Numbered from the stretch's first letter, positions 1-9,886 are shown. The stretch is 64,000 bases of DNA from Chromobacterium alkanivorans (GCF_016937655.1 NZ_JAFHKL010000006.1:62001-126000); one strand, 5' to 3'. Numbers and translations: made by a program. Notes: generated by a model from the sequence alone, not told the origin.

Positions 1-2717
1 TGCTCTATGGTCTCGGCCTGCTCGCCCGGTTTTTCCTTGCGGGCGCTGCCTTCCACCATATTGATGACGAACAGCCGGCATTGCAGCGAGCCGTTGTACA
101 GCGGGGTGCGGCGCTTGGGCGACAGGTGGATCAGCTTGGCCAGGCGCAGGTCGCCGCTGAACAGATTGGCGTGCCAGCCGGCGAAGTGGGCTTTCAGCCA
201 GTCGCCCAGCAGCGGATACCATTCGGCCAGCTGGTCCAGTTCGTCCATGCGCACGCCGTAAGGCGGGTTGGCTACCAGGATGCCGTTTTCGCCGTTGGGG
301 CGGGCGTCCAGCACGTCCATCGCCTTCAGTTCCACCAGGCCGGCAAGACCGGCGCGTTCCAGATTGTCCTTGGCGACGTTGATGATGGCCTGGTCGCGGT
401 CGGAGCCGTTGATCGTCAGCTTGGTCAGCGGCTTCTCGGCGTGTTGAGCGTCCAGCAGCAGTTTTTCCCAGCTGGCGGAATCGAAGCCGCGCAGTTTCTG
501 GAAGGCGAATTTGCGTTGGCGACCCGGCGCGCGGTTGAGCGCGATGTCGGCGGCTTCCACCAGGAAGGTGCCGCTGCCGCACATCGGGTCCAGCAGCGGC
601 TGGCTGCCGTTGTAGCCGGTCAGCATCAGGATGCCGGCGGCCAGGTTTTCACGCAGCGGCGCGTCGCCGGTTTCCTGGCGCCAGCCGCGCTTGAACAGCG
701 GTTCTCCGCTGGTGTCCAGGTAGATGGTGGCGCTGTCTTCGGTCAGGAACACGTGGACGCGCACGTCCGGGTGGCGGGTGTCGACATTGGGACGGCCCAG
801 CTGCGCCTGGCGGAAGCGGTCGCAGATCGCGTCCTTCACTTTCAGCGAGATGAAGTCCAGGCTCTTGAAGTGGCAGCGGATGGCGTCGGTCTTCAGCTTG
901 ATGCTGTTGGACACGTCGAACCAGCGCGGCCAGTCCACGTTCATCGCCAGGCGGTAGATGTCCTGTTCGTTGCGGTAGCCGCCCTGGGCTAGTTGCAGCA
1001 GCACGCGGCTGGCGGTTCGGCTGTGCAGGTTGGCCGCCATCAGCAGGTCGCGGTCGCCGGCGAAGGCCACGCCGCCGTCGGCGGTGGCGATGTCGCGCGC
1101 GCCCAGGCCGCGTAATTCGTCGGCCAGGATGGCTTCCAGGCCGCGTGGGCAGGGGGCGAACAGAGACAGTACGCTGTCGCGCACCTGGGTCAGGCTGGGG
1201 GCCTGACGTTCGGACGGCGCGTGGCGCGGCGCTTCGGCGTGGCGGTGTTCGCCGCGGGTTTCCACGCGGTGCTGGTCGCCCAGCGGCTTCAGGCCGCCGG
1301 CGTTCGGCTTGCCGAACAGCTGGCGGGCGTCGCCTTCACGGCGCTCGTGGCGCGGGCGTTCTTCCTGTTGCCAGCTTTGGCGCGGCGCGCGTTCGGCGTC
1401 GTCGCGGCGCTGGTCGTTGTCGCGATAGGACGGCTTGCTGAACAGTTTGCGCGTGCCGCCTTCGTTGCGCGCGGCCGCTTCGCCTTGCGGGCGCTCCTGG
1501 CGCGGAGCGGGTTCGGCGTCGTCGCGGCGGCTACGGTTGTCGCGTTCGGCGGATTTGCCGAACAGTTTGCGCGGACCGCCCTCGTCGCGTTCAGCCGGCT
1601 CGTTTTGCTGCCACGGCTTGCGCGGCGCTTGCTCGGCGTCGTCGCGGCGGAAACGGTTGTCGCGGTCGCCGTGCTGGCGTTCCTGCCACGGCTTGCGCGG
1701 CGCTTGTTCGGCGTCGTCGCGGCGGAAGCGGTTGTCGCGGTCGCCGTGCTGGCGTTCTTGCCACGGCTTGCGCGGCGCTTGCTCGGCGTCGTCGCGACGG
1801 AAGCGGTTGTCGCGGTCGTCGTGCTGGCGCTCCTGCCACGGTTTGCGCGGCGCTTGCTCGGCGTCGTCGCGGCGGAAGTGGTTGTCGTGCTTGGCGGATT
1901 TGCCGAACAGTTTGCGCGGGCCGTCGTCGCGCGGCTCGCTGTGCTGGCGTTCCTGCCACGGCTTGCGCGGCGCCTGTTCGGCGTCGTCGCGGCGGAAGCG
2001 CTGTTCGCGGTCGGCGGACGGATTGAACGGTTTGCGCGGCTGGTCCACGTGGCGTTCGTCGTCGCGCTGCTGCCAGCGCGGCTTGCCCTGCGGCGCGCGG
2101 GTTTCGTCGCCGCGCTCCAGATGCAGCGGTTTGCGGCCGGACGGACCGCGATCGCGGCTATAGGGCTTGCGTTCCGTTTCCACGTCCGCGGCGGCGTTCA
2201 GCGGCTTGCGGCCGGACGGGCCGCGGTCGCGGCTGTAGTCGCGCGGCTCGCGGTCTTCGCGGTGATGGAAGGGCTTCTTGGGACCGCTGCCTTGCGGGCG
2301 CTCTTCGCCGTCGCGGGCGAAGCTGCGCGGCTGCCAGTTGTTGCCGCGCTCTTTATTGAAGCTGTCCTGGCCTTCGTTGCGCTCAAAGCGCTGCTGGCCT
2401 TGCGGCCGGCGGTCGTTGCCATAGGGCTTGTCGCGCCCGGCTTGTTGGTCGCGTCCTTGATAAGGGCCGCGCTTGCCGCCGTCGCGCGGGCCTTGTCCCT
2501 GTCCTGGGCCGCGGTCTTGCCAATTGGGCTTGGCGTTGCCTGGACGCGGGCCGGAATAGGGCGCGCGCGGCGCGGAGTCGGCCGAAGGCGCTTTCTTCTG
2601 GATCACGGGGCTTTTGCCGGCCGGGCTGTCTCCGCCTGCCGGCGAACTGGCCTCATTGTCGCGGCTATTGAATTCGCGGCGCATATTGGCACGCTGGCGG
2701 GAACGGAAACTGGACAT
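1..2717 (-). CDS. rlmL: RlmL-type 23S rRNA guanine-N2 methyltransferase with giant Arg-rich N-terminal tail (partial)
   Basis: Predicted SAM-dependent rRNA methyltransferase; the first 905 codons are visible and the C-terminus runs off the left edge. The start ATG at 2717 follows an AAGGAAG ribosome site. Residues 1 to about 510 are low-complexity and rich in Arg, Asp, Gln and Pro, with 25-residue repeats, so probably disordered and RNA-binding. The conserved part starts near residue 515 (CPRGLEA). A THUMP-like segment follows, then SAM motif DPMCGSGTF near residue 705 and catalytic NPPYGVR at 817-823. This matches the RlmL half of E. coli RlmKL; whether an RlmK half follows cannot be seen. 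Related methylases are often mislabelled DNA adenine methylases. Confidence 0.82.
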   Translation of the reverse strand, partial: MSSFRSRQRANMRREFNSRDNEASSPAGGDSPAGKSPVIQKKAPSADSAPRAPYSGPRPGNAKPNWQDRGPGQGQGPRDGGKRGPYQGRDQQAGRDKPYGNDRRPQGQQRFERNEGQDSFNKERGNNWQPRSFARDGEERPQGSGPKKPFHHREDREPRDYSRDRGPSGRKPLNAAADVETERKPYSRDRGPSGRKPLHLERGDETRAPQGKPRWQQRDDERHVDQPRKPFNPSADREQRFRRDDAEQAPRKPWQERQHSEPRDDGPRKLFGKSAKHDNHFRRDDAEQAPRKPWQERQHDDRDNRFRRDDAEQAPRKPWQERQHGDRDNRFRRDDAEQAPRKPWQERQHGDRDNRFRRDDAEQAPRKPWQQNEPAERDEGGPRKLFGKSAERDNRSRRDDAEPAPRQERPQGEAAARNEGGTRKLFSKPSYRDNDQRRDDAERAPRQSWQQEERPRHERREGDARQLFGKPNAGGLKPLGDQHRVETRGEHRHAEAPRHAPSERQAPSLTQVRDSVLSLFAPCPRGLEAILADELRGLGARDIATADGGVAFAGDRDLLMAANLHSRTASRVLLQLAQGGYRNEQDIYRLAMNVDWPRWFDVSNSIKLKTDAIRCHFKSLDFISLKVKDAICDRFRQAQLGRPNVDTRHPDVRVHVFLTEDSATIYLDTSGEPLFKRGWRQETGDAPLRENLAAGILMLTGYNGSQPLLDPMCGSGTFLVEAADIALNRAPGRQRKFAFQKLRGFDSASWEKLLLDAQHAEKPLTKLTINGSDRDQAIINVAKDNLERAGLAGLVELKAMDVLDARPNGENGILVANPPYGVRMDELDQLAEWYPLLGDWLKAHFAGWHANLFSGDLRLAKLIHLSPKRRTPLYNGSLQCRLFVINMVEGSARKEKPGEQAETIE
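1590..2030. repeat. 75-bp in-frame coding tandem repeat
   Basis: Inside the RlmL-type gene a 75-bp unit recurs. The GCCACGG landmark falls at 1610, 1685, 1760 and 1835, then at 1955 after a 45-bp insertion. Each unit encodes 25 residues built on RRDDAEQAPRKPWQ followed by ERQHGDRDNRF. Units are nearly identical at DNA level, which suggests recent expansion by slippage or recombination, so copy number is likely variable between strains. Confidence 0.9.
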
Positions 2718-2840
2718 GGAACTTCCTTGAGTAAGCAGACTTTTAAGCAATTCTTTGATTTTAACTTATTTGTCCGGAGGCTGCTTGGTGACAGCGAGGC
2801 TTTCCGCTACCATATCCGGTTCGATTCAAGATGATAGACG

Positions 2841-3884
2841 ATGCTGCACAGCTCCTTCGCCGCGCGCCTGACCGCCTGGCAAAAAACGCATGGACGCCAT
2901 GATCTGCCGTGGCAGGTCAGCGACCCGTACCGGATCTGGCTGTCCGAGATCATGCTGCAACAGACCCAGGTCAAAAGCGTGCTGGACTACTACCCGCGCT
3001 TTCTCGCCCGCTTTCCGGACGTGGCCGCCCTGGCCGCCGCGCCGCAGGAGGACGTGCTGGCCTTGTGGAGCGGCCTGGGCTACTACAGCCGGGCGCGCAA
3101 TCTGCACAAGGCGGCGCAGATGGTGATGACCGAGTTTGGCGGCAGCTTCCCGGCCGAGCGCCAGCAGCTGGAGCGCCTGCCCGGCGTGGGGCGCTCCACC
3201 GCCGCGGCGATTGCTTCTTTTGCCTTCGGCCGGCGGGAAACCATTCTGGACGGCAACGTCAAGCGGGTGCTGACCCGCTGCTTCGGCGTCGCCGGTTTCC
3301 CCGGCGAGCGGGCGGTGGAGCAGAGTTTGTGGCGGCTGGCCGAAGACCTGCTGCCGCGGGATGCGGCGCTGATGAGCGCCTACACTCAAGGTTTGATGGA
3401 CCTGGGCGCCACGGTGTGCAGTCGCGGCAAGCCGGCCTGTACCGTCTGTCCTATGGTGGACGGCTGCGTGGCGGCGCGCGAGGGGCGCACCGGCGAGCTG
3501 CCGACGCCGCGGCCGAAGAAGACGGTGCCCACCCGCCATACGGTGATGCTGCTGGCCACCCATGGCGACAAGGTGTGGCTGCTGCGGCGGCCGCCTACCG
3601 GCATCTGGGGCGGCTTGCTGTCTTTGCCGGAGTTCGAGACCTCGACGCAGGCCGAGGACTGGCTGCAACGGACGGGGCGGGGCGACGCGTTGCCGGCCTG
3701 GCCGGAACTGGAGCATGTGTTCACGCATTACCGTTTGATCATTACGCCGCTGCCGGCGCGCCTGGACGGCTTGAACGGCGGCGCGGCGATGGAGGACAAC
3801 GGCCAGTGGCTGCCGTTGGCGGAGGCGCCGGACGCCGGCGTGCCCGCGCCGGTGCGCCGGCTGTTGTTGCGCTTGGCGGAATAG
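2841..3884 (+). CDS. mutY: A/G-specific adenine DNA glycosylase MutY
   Basis: Base-excision repair enzyme that removes adenine mispaired with 8-oxoguanine. The 347-residue length is normal for the family. The HhH-GPD domain shows catalytic Glu36 (SEIMLQQTQ), the helix-hairpin-helix LPGVGRSTAAAI, and Asp137 in LDGNVKR. The [4Fe-4S] ligands are Cys193, Cys200, Cys203 and Cys209 (C-X6-C-X2-C-X5-C). The C-terminal part from about residue 230 is the NUDIX-like 8-oxoG recognition domain. It is divergent from the rRNA methyltransferase gene and followed by relA 40 bp downstream with no terminator between, so the two may be co-transcribed. Confidence 0.95.
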   Translation: MLHSSFAARLTAWQKTHGRHDLPWQVSDPYRIWLSEIMLQQTQVKSVLDYYPRFLARFPDVAALAAAPQEDVLALWSGLGYYSRARNLHKAAQMVMTEFGGSFPAERQQLERLPGVGRSTAAAIASFAFGRRETILDGNVKRVLTRCFGVAGFPGERAVEQSLWRLAEDLLPRDAALMSAYTQGLMDLGATVCSRGKPACTVCPMVDGCVAAREGRTGELPTPRPKKTVPTRHTVMLLATHGDKVWLLRRPPTGIWGGLLSLPEFETSTQAEDWLQRTGRGDALPAWPELEHVFTHYRLIITPLPARLDGLNGGAAMEDNGQWLPLAEAPDAGVPAPVRRLLLRLAE

Positions 3885-3924
3885 CCGGGCGCTGTCGAAA
3901 CAAGATTTGAGTAACTGGGTTGAT

Positions 3925-6129
3925 ATGGTTTCCGTAGTTCGTTCGATGGCTGACACCCTGGCAGACGCGGCCAATCCGCAGCGCTGGCTGGAGGGCCTGT
4001 CTTCTTCGCTGAGCGGGGAAGAGCAGGCGATGATCACTCGCGCCTTTGACGAGGCGCGCGCCCTGTACTGCGGCAAGACCATGGCCCAGACCGGCGAGGA
4101 CTTGTTCAACCACGCGGTGGCCGCGGCCGCCATCGTCGCGGATCTGAACCTGTTGCCGGACGCCATCGTCGCCACCTTGATGTTCGCCGCCTCGGATTAC
4201 CGCGAGGACTGGCAGGCCTGGCTCTGCGAAACCTTCAACCCCACGGTGGCGGTGCTGGTGGAGGGGGTCAACGGCGTGCGCCGCATCACCGAGCTGGCGC
4301 GCATCGACAAGCTGTCCACGCCGGAAGAGCGCGCGCGCCAGGCGGAAACCATGCGCAAGATGCTGCTGGCCATGGTGGCCGACATCCGCGTGGTGCTGAT
4401 CAAGCTGGCCTGGCGCACCCAGACCATGCATTACCTGGCCGAGGTGGAGGACGAGGCGGTGCGCCGCCGCATCGCCACCGAGACGCTGGACCTGTTCGCG
4501 CCCTTGGCCAACCGCCTGGGGGTGTGGCAGATCAAGTGGGAGCTGGAGGACCTGGGCTTCCGCCATACCGAGCCGGACAGCTACAAGCGCATCGCCAAGC
4601 TGCTGGACGAGCGCCGGCTGGAGCGCATCGACTATATCGACCGCTTGCTGGACACCCTGCGCGCGGAGCTGAAGAACGCCGGCGTCAAGGCGGAAGTGGC
4701 CGGCCGGCCCAAGCACATCTTCTCCATCTGGAAGAAGATGAAGAAGAAAAAACTGGATTTCTCCGAGCTTTACGACATCCGCGCGGTGCGCATCCTGGTG
4801 GAGCGGCTGCCGGACTGCTACACGGCGCTGGGCATCATCCATGGCACCTGGCAGCCGATTCCCGGCGAGTTCGACGACTACATCTCCCACCCCAAGGCCA
4901 ATAATTACCGCAGCCTGCACACCGCGGTGATTGGGCCGGAGGACAAGGCGGTGGAGGTGCAGATCCGCACCTTCGAGATGCACGAGCACGCCGAGTTCGG
5001 CGTGGCCGCGCACTGGCGCTACAAGGAAGGCGGCAAGGGCGACGCCGCCTACGAGGAGAAAATCTCCTGGCTGCGCCAATTGCTGGACTGGCGCGAGGAG
5101 ATGTCGGACCGTGAGGGCCTGGCCGAGGCGTTCAAGACCGAGCTGTTCGCCGACACCATCTATGTGCTGACGCCGCAGGGCCGGGTGATGGCCTTGCCCT
5201 TCGGCGCCACCCCCATCGATTTCGCCTACTCGGTGCACACCAACCTGGGCCACCGCTGCCGCGGCGCCAAGGTGGAGGGGCAGATCGTGCCGCTGTCCAC
5301 GCCACTGCAAAACGGCCAGCGGGTGGAGATCATCACCGCCAAGGAGGGCGGGCCGTCGGTGAACTGGTTGCACGACGGCTGGGTGAAGAGCCATCGCGCC
5401 ATTTCCAAGATCCGCCAGCACATCCGCCTGCTCAACGCCGACACCGTGCGCGAAACCGGCAAGATGCTGTTCGAGCGCGAGCTGGCGCGCCACAGCCATA
5501 TGCAGCCCAATCTGGGCGCGCTGGCGGAGAAGCTGGGCTACGACAAGCTGGAAGAAGTCTACGGCGCGCTGGGCCACGGCGAGCTGACCACGCGCGTGGT
5601 GTCCAACGCCATCGTCAGCTTCGCGCCGCCGCCGCCGGCGGACGTGGCGCCGGAAAGCCTGGTCAAGGCCAGCAAGGGCGGCCACGACGCCGGCGGCGTG
5701 CTGATCGAGGGCGTGGACAATCTGATGACGGTGCTGGCCAAGTGCTGCAAGCCGGCGCCGCCGGACGGGGTGATGGGTTTCGTCACCAAGGGGCGCGGCA
5801 TTTCCATCCACCGCACCAGTTGCCTGACGCTGAAAAAGCTGTCGGTGGAAGCGCCGGAGCGGCTGATCGCCGCGGAATGGGGCGACCAGCGCAGCAGCGT
5901 CTTCCCCATCGACATCGAAATCATCGCGATGGACCGCCCCGGCCTGCTGCGCGACCTGTCCGACGTGCTGTCGCGCGAGAAGCTGAACCTGATCGGCGTC
6001 AACACCCTGTCGCGCGACACCCGCGCCCGCATGCGCTTCACCGTGGAGGTGCGCCAGGTGCAGGACATCAGCCGGGTGCTGTCGCGGATGATGGAGTTGA
6101 GTGGGGTGCAGGAGGCGCGGCGTTTATAG
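3925..6129 (+). CDS. relA: GTP pyrophosphokinase RelA ((p)ppGpp synthetase)
   Basis: Ribosome-associated stringent-response synthetase that makes pppGpp from GTP and ATP, 734 residues. The N-terminal HD hydrolase region is degenerate: the H...HD residues of SpoT are replaced around LFAASDY-type sequence. The synthetase loop is EFDDY (acidic ExDD, RelA type) rather than the RxKD of bifunctional enzymes. TGS (DTIYVLTPQGRVMALPFG), zinc-finger (CCKPAPPDGVMG...TSC) and C-terminal ACT domains follow in order. The ATG at 3925 (MVSVVRS) is chosen because it aligns with the E. coli RelA N-terminus; an in-frame TTG at 3907 is the alternative. A synthase-only role is inferred; a separate SpoT would be needed elsewhere. 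Confidence 0.93.
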   Translation: MVSVVRSMADTLADAANPQRWLEGLSSSLSGEEQAMITRAFDEARALYCGKTMAQTGEDLFNHAVAAAAIVADLNLLPDAIVATLMFAASDYREDWQAWLCETFNPTVAVLVEGVNGVRRITELARIDKLSTPEERARQAETMRKMLLAMVADIRVVLIKLAWRTQTMHYLAEVEDEAVRRRIATETLDLFAPLANRLGVWQIKWELEDLGFRHTEPDSYKRIAKLLDERRLERIDYIDRLLDTLRAELKNAGVKAEVAGRPKHIFSIWKKMKKKKLDFSELYDIRAVRILVERLPDCYTALGIIHGTWQPIPGEFDDYISHPKANNYRSLHTAVIGPEDKAVEVQIRTFEMHEHAEFGVAAHWRYKEGGKGDAAYEEKISWLRQLLDWREEMSDREGLAEAFKTELFADTIYVLTPQGRVMALPFGATPIDFAYSVHTNLGHRCRGAKVEGQIVPLSTPLQNGQRVEIITAKEGGPSVNWLHDGWVKSHRAISKIRQHIRLLNADTVRETGKMLFERELARHSHMQPNLGALAEKLGYDKLEEVYGALGHGELTTRVVSNAIVSFAPPPPADVAPESLVKASKGGHDAGGVLIEGVDNLMTVLAKCCKPAPPDGVMGFVTKGRGISIHRTSCLTLKKLSVEAPERLIAAEWGDQRSSVFPIDIEIIAMDRPGLLRDLSDVLSREKLNLIGVNTLSRDTRARMRFTVEVRQVQDISRVLSRMMELSGVQEARRL

Positions 6130-6177
6130 CGTGCCGCGGCCGAGTTTGCGTTGGCACAAGTTCACCGTCGCTGTGCA

Positions 6178-6238
6178 TTGCTTTGACTTAAAGAAATTTT
6201 CATAATGGTTTTTTTGCGTCGCCGCCGGCCGGCGACGC
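6178..6238 (+). promoter_or_regulatory. Candidate deo operon promoter and 5-prime stem-loop
   Basis: TTGCTT (6178-6183), a 17-bp spacer and CATAAT (6201-6206) form a plausible sigma-70 promoter for deoC. A GC-rich hairpin (stem GCGTCGCC 6216-6223 with 6231-6238) would lie at the very 5-prime end of the transcript and could stabilise it. It has no following T-tract, so it is not read as a terminator. Confidence 0.4.
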
Positions 6239-6297
6239 GGAGGCTTTGGAACGCTGGGCGAGGCCCGGCCGTTCAATTTTGAAAGGTTTGCTAGCTC

Positions 6298-7065
6298 ATG
6301 TCCGAACTGATCGCCGCGGCGCGCCGCGCCCTGTCCCTGATGGATCTCACCACGCTGAACGACGACGACACTAACGACAAGGTCGCCGCGCTGTGCCGCA
6401 AGGCCAAGAGCGAAGCCGGCACAGTGGCCGCGGTCTGCGTGTATCCGCGCTTCGTGCCCATCGCCAAGAAAACCCTGCGCGAGGCCGGCTGCCCCGAGGT
6501 CAAAGTGGCCACCGTCACCAACTTCCCGGCCGGCGACGAGGACATCGCCATCGCGGTGGCGGAAACCCGCGCCGCGATCGCCTACGGCGCGGACGAGGTG
6601 GACGTGGTGTTCCCGTATCGCGCGCTGATGGCGGGCAACCGCGAGGTGGGCGCGCAACTGGTGGCGGCCTGCAAGGACGCCTGCGAGGGCAAGACGCTGA
6701 AAGTCATCATCGAAAGCGGCGAGCTGAAGGACGAGGCGCTGATCCGCGAGGCCAGCCTGATCTCCATCCAGGCCGGCGCCGACTTCATCAAGACTTCCAC
6801 CGGCAAGGTGCCGGTGAACGCCACGCTGGAAGCGGCCGGCGTGATGCTGTCCGCCATCCGCGAAACCGGCGGCGCTTGCGGCTTCAAGGCCGCCGGCGGC
6901 GTGCGCACCGCGGCCGAGGCGGCGGAATACCTGGAGCTGGCCGAGCATCTGCTGGGCGCGGGCTGGGTGAGCGCCGAGCGCTTCCGTTTCGGCGCGTCCG
7001 GCCTGTTGGGCAATTTGCAGGCGGAAATCGAAGGGGGCGAGGTTAAGCCGATTAGCGGCTACTGA
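6298..7065 (+). CDS. deoC: Deoxyribose-phosphate aldolase
   Basis: Cleaves 2-deoxyribose-5-phosphate to glyceraldehyde-3-phosphate and acetaldehyde, the last step of deoxynucleoside catabolism. The 255 residues form a class I aldolase TIM barrel. The Schiff-base Lys165 lies in FIKTSTGK and the proton-relay Lys197 in GFKAAGG; both correspond to catalytic lysines of the E. coli enzyme. It is the first gene of a deoC-deoA-deoB-deoD cluster in one orientation. The 214-bp gap before deoA holds a nested palindrome. Confidence 0.96.
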   Translation: MSELIAAARRALSLMDLTTLNDDDTNDKVAALCRKAKSEAGTVAAVCVYPRFVPIAKKTLREAGCPEVKVATVTNFPAGDEDIAIAVAETRAAIAYGADEVDVVFPYRALMAGNREVGAQLVAACKDACEGKTLKVIIESGELKDEALIREASLISIQAGADFIKTSTGKVPVNATLEAAGVMLSAIRETGGACGFKAAGGVRTAAEAAEYLELAEHLLGAGWVSAERFRFGASGLLGNLQAEIEGGEVKPISGY

Positions 7066-7082
7066 TCGTTCGCTGTTTCATC

Positions 7083-7189
7083 GCCGCTGACAAAACCCCT
7101 GATGCCGCGTTGCACCGACTTGTCGTACTTTAGTACTGCCTGCGTCGGTGCGCCTTGCCTCAGGTGCGCTAAGCGGTTTTGTTAGCGGC
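7083..7189. repeat. Nested palindromic (cruciform-like) intergenic element
   Basis: The outer arms GCCGCTGACAAAACC (7083-7097) and GGTTTTGTTAGCGGC (7175-7189) are inverted repeats with one G.T mismatch. Inner arms GCACCGAC (7112-7119) and GTCGGTGC (7144-7151) enclose a GTAC...GTAC core (7125-7136). The element lies between deoC and deoA. The layout resembles dispersed REP/BIME-type intergenic repeats, but no second copy is seen in this window, so the class is uncertain. It could also stabilise or attenuate the deo mRNA. Confidence 0.6.
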
Positions 7190-7279
7190 TCTTAATTCTT
7201 GGCCGTGGCCCGGGTCCCGGCCATTATTTATTGCTCGCGGCGCGTTTCGCCGCGGCAGGCGCAAGGCAGGGAGAATGCC

Positions 7280-8605
7280 ATGTTTTTGCCTCAGGAAATC
7301 ATTCGCAAGAAACGCGACGGCCAGGCGCTGTCGCAACAGGACATCCAGCAGTTCGTCGCCGGCATCACCGACGGCAGCGTGGCGGACAGCCAAATCTCCG
7401 CGCTGACCATGGCGGTGTACTTCAACGGCATGGCTTTGGAAGAAAACGTGCACATGGCGCTGGCGATGCGCGACTCCGGCCGCCGCATGCAGTGGAGCGA
7501 CCTCAACCTGCCCGGCCCGGTGGTGGACAAGCATTCCACCGGCGGCGTCGGCGACGTGGTGTCGCTGATGTTGGGGCCGATGGTGGCCGCCTGCGGCGGT
7601 TTCGTGCCGATGATTTCCGGCCGCGGCCTGGGCCATACCGGCGGCACGCTGGACAAGCTGTCGGCGATTCCCGGCTACAATCCCTTCCCCAGCCCGGACG
7701 AGTTCCGCCGCGTGGTCAAGGAAGTGGGCGTGGCCATCATCGGCCAGACCTCGGACCTGGCGCCGGCCGACCGCCGCGTCTACGCGGTGCGCGACGTGAC
7801 CGCGACGGTGGAGTCGGTGGCGATGATCACCGCCTCGATTCTGTCCAAGAAACTGGCCGCCGGCCTGGATGCCTTGGTAATGGACGTGAAGGCCGGCACC
7901 GGCGCCTTCATGCCGACGATGGAGAAATCCGTGGAGCTGGCCGAGCGCATCGTCAAGGTGGGCAACGGCGCCGGCGTGGCCACCAGCGCGCTGATTACGG
8001 AGATGAGCCAGCCCTTGGCCTGGACCGCCGGCAACAGCATTGAAACCCGCGAAGCGGTTCGTTACCTGAAGGGCGACGAGCGCAATCCGCGGCTGCATGA
8101 AGTCACCATGGCGCTGTGCGCCGAGATGCTGGTGGTGGGCAAACTGGCCAAGGACGAGGCCGAGGCGCGCGACAAGCTGCAAACCGCGCTGGACTCCGGC
8201 CGCGCCGCCGAGATCTTCGGCCGCATGGTGGCCGCGCTGGGCGGCCCCGCCGACTTCATGGAGAACTATGATTCCCATATGGCGGCCGCGCCCATCGTGC
8301 GCCCGGTGCTGGCCGAGCGCGCCGGCTTCGTCGGCGGCATGGACACCCGCGGCATCGGCATGGCGGTGTGCGCGCTGGGCGGCGGACGCCGCCTGCCCAG
8401 CGACGAGCTGGACTTCCGCGTCGGCCTGTCCCGCTTCGTCGAGCTGGGCCAGCGCATCGACGCCGGCGCGCCGCTGGCTTACATTCACGCGGCGGACGAA
8501 AACAGCTTCGCCGACGCGGAGCGCCGCCTGAAGGCGGCGATCCAACTGGCAGACGCGGCACCTTCCGCGCTGCCGCTGGTCTATCAGAAGATTCGCCAGC
8601 AGTAA
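7280..8605 (+). CDS. deoA: Thymidine phosphorylase
   Basis: Phosphorolysis of thymidine to thymine and deoxyribose-1-phosphate. The ATG at 7280 gives 441 residues (E. coli 440) and follows GGCAGGGAGAA; longer upstream starts only add non-conserved sequence. The glycosyltransferase family 3 N-terminal helices are followed by the signature KHSTGGVGD near residue 84 and the phosphate-binding [14 protein letters not shown] region. DeoB begins 15 bp downstream, so the two are clearly in one transcript. Confidence 0.96.
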   Translation: MFLPQEIIRKKRDGQALSQQDIQQFVAGITDGSVADSQISALTMAVYFNGMALEENVHMALAMRDSGRRMQWSDLNLPGPVVDKHSTGGVGDVVSLMLGPMVAACGGFVPMISGRGLGHTGGTLDKLSAIPGYNPFPSPDEFRRVVKEVGVAIIGQTSDLAPADRRVYAVRDVTATVESVAMITASILSKKLAAGLDALVMDVKAGTGAFMPTMEKSVELAERIVKVGNGAGVATSALITEMSQPLAWTAGNSIETREAVRYLKGDERNPRLHEVTMALCAEMLVVGKLAKDEAEARDKLQTALDSGRAAEIFGRMVAALGGPADFMENYDSHMAAAPIVRPVLAERAGFVGGMDTRGIGMAVCALGGGRRLPSDELDFRVGLSRFVELGQRIDAGAPLAYIHAADENSFADAERRLKAAIQLADAAPSALPLVYQKIRQQ

Positions 8606-8620
8606 TCCCGGAGCGGCAAT

Positions 8621-9835
8621 ATGAAACGAGCCATCATTCTGATTCTGGACTCGCTGGGCATCGGCGCCGCCGCCGACGCCCCGCAGTTCGGCGACGCCGG
8701 CAGCAACACGCTGGGCCACATCGCCATGGAGGCGGCCGCCGGCCGCGCCAACGTCGGCCGCAGCGGCGCGCTGACGCTGCCCAATCTGTCCCGCATGGGT
8801 CTGGGCCACGCCTGCCGGCTGTCTTCCGGCTATTTCCCGGAAGGCATGGACCCGGCCGAGCCGGCGGCGGCCTACGGCTACGCCCGCGAGCTGTCCAGCG
8901 GCAAGGACACGCCGTCCGGCCACTGGGAAATCGCCGGCGTGCCGGTCTTGTTCGACTGGGGCTATTTCAGCGACCACGACAACAGCTTCCCGCCAGAACT
9001 GCTGGACGCCATCGTGGCCAAGGCGGAGCTGCCCGGCTATCTGGGCAACTGCCACGCCTCCGGCACCGAGATCCTGGACCGGCTGGGCGAGGAGCACATG
9101 AAGAGCGGCAAGCCCATCTTCTACACCTCGGCGGACTCGGTGTTCCAGATCGCCTGTCATGAAGAGACGTTCGGGCTGGAACGGCTGTACCAATTGTGCA
9201 AGATCACCCGCGAGCTGCTGGAGCCGTACAATATCGGCCGCGTGATCGCGCGGCCCTTTGTCGGCGAAGGCAAGGGCCAGTTCGTGCGCACCGGCAACCG
9301 CAAGGACCTGGCGGTGGAGCCGCCGGCGACGACGGTGCTGGAAAAGCTGGCCAAGGCCGGCGGCGACGTGGTGTCCATCGGCAAGATCGCCGACATCTAC
9401 GCCCATGTCGGCATCACCCACAAGCACAAGGCCACCGGCTTCGACCAGCTGTGGGACGCCACCCTGGGCGCGATGCGCGACCATGAGGAGCGGCCGGCCA
9501 TCATCATGGCCAACTTCGTCGACTTCGACTCCAGCTACGGTCACCGCCGCGACACCGCCGGCTACGCCCGAGCGCTGGAGGAGTTCGACGCGAGGCTGCC
9601 GGAGGTGATGGCGGCGCTGGGCGACGACGATATCCTGATCCTGTCCGCCGATCACGGCTGCGATCCCACCTGGGAAGGCACGGACCATACCCGCGAACAC
9701 ATCCCGGTGCTGTGCTACGGCAAGAAGGTGCCGGCCGGTTCGCTGGGCGAGCGCGCCACTTTCGCCGACATCGGCCAGACCGTGGCGGCGCATCTGGGCC
9801 TGAGCCCTATGGATTACGGTCAGTCCTTCCTGTGA
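8621..9835 (+). CDS. deoB: Phosphopentomutase
   Basis: Interconverts (deoxy)ribose-1-phosphate and -5-phosphate, linking the DeoA and DeoD products to DeoC. The 404 residues (E. coli 407) have alkaline-phosphatase-superfamily metal motifs: DSLGIGAA near the N-terminus, SADHGCDP and [10 protein letters not shown] near the C-terminus. The insertion (cap) domain includes GHWEIAG. A hairpin with terminator form lies between this gene and deoD. Confidence 0.96.
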   Translation: MKRAIILILDSLGIGAAADAPQFGDAGSNTLGHIAMEAAAGRANVGRSGALTLPNLSRMGLGHACRLSSGYFPEGMDPAEPAAAYGYARELSSGKDTPSGHWEIAGVPVLFDWGYFSDHDNSFPPELLDAIVAKAELPGYLGNCHASGTEILDRLGEEHMKSGKPIFYTSADSVFQIACHEETFGLERLYQLCKITRELLEPYNIGRVIARPFVGEGKGQFVRTGNRKDLAVEPPATTVLEKLAKAGGDVVSIGKIADIYAHVGITHKHKATGFDQLWDATLGAMRDHEERPAIIMANFVDFDSSYGHRRDTAGYARALEEFDARLPEVMAALGDDDILILSADHGCDPTWEGTDHTREHIPVLCYGKKVPAGSLGERATFADIGQTVAAHLGLSPMDYGQSFL

Positions 9836-9857
9836 GGCGGGATTGAACGACGTTTAC

Positions 9858-9886
9858 GCCCCGGCGCCTGCGCGCCGGGGCTCTTT
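9858..9886 (+). terminator. Intercistronic terminator-like hairpin between deoB and deoD
   Basis: A perfect 10-bp GC stem (GCCCCGGCGC 9858-9867 with 9872-9881) and a four-base loop are followed by TCTTTT. It lies inside the deo cluster, so it is expected to reduce deoD transcription relative to deoCAB, unless deoD has its own promoter. Confidence 0.65.

Noticed and set aside
1590-2030. Regular repeats that might suggest a CRISPR array
   Set aside because: The 75-bp units are contiguous, in-frame and code for a repeat protein; no spacers and no cas genes.
1221-2834. Long plus-strand open frame (537 codons) opposite the RlmL-type gene
   Set aside because: It is the complement of GC-rich Arg/Asp repeats, with Leu/Ala/Val low complexity and no family match; the minus frame continues in register into the NPPYG methyltransferase motif.
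7169-9793. 874-codon minus-strand frame opposite deoA-deoB
   Set aside because: Spans two well-supported genes and their gap; shadow frame.
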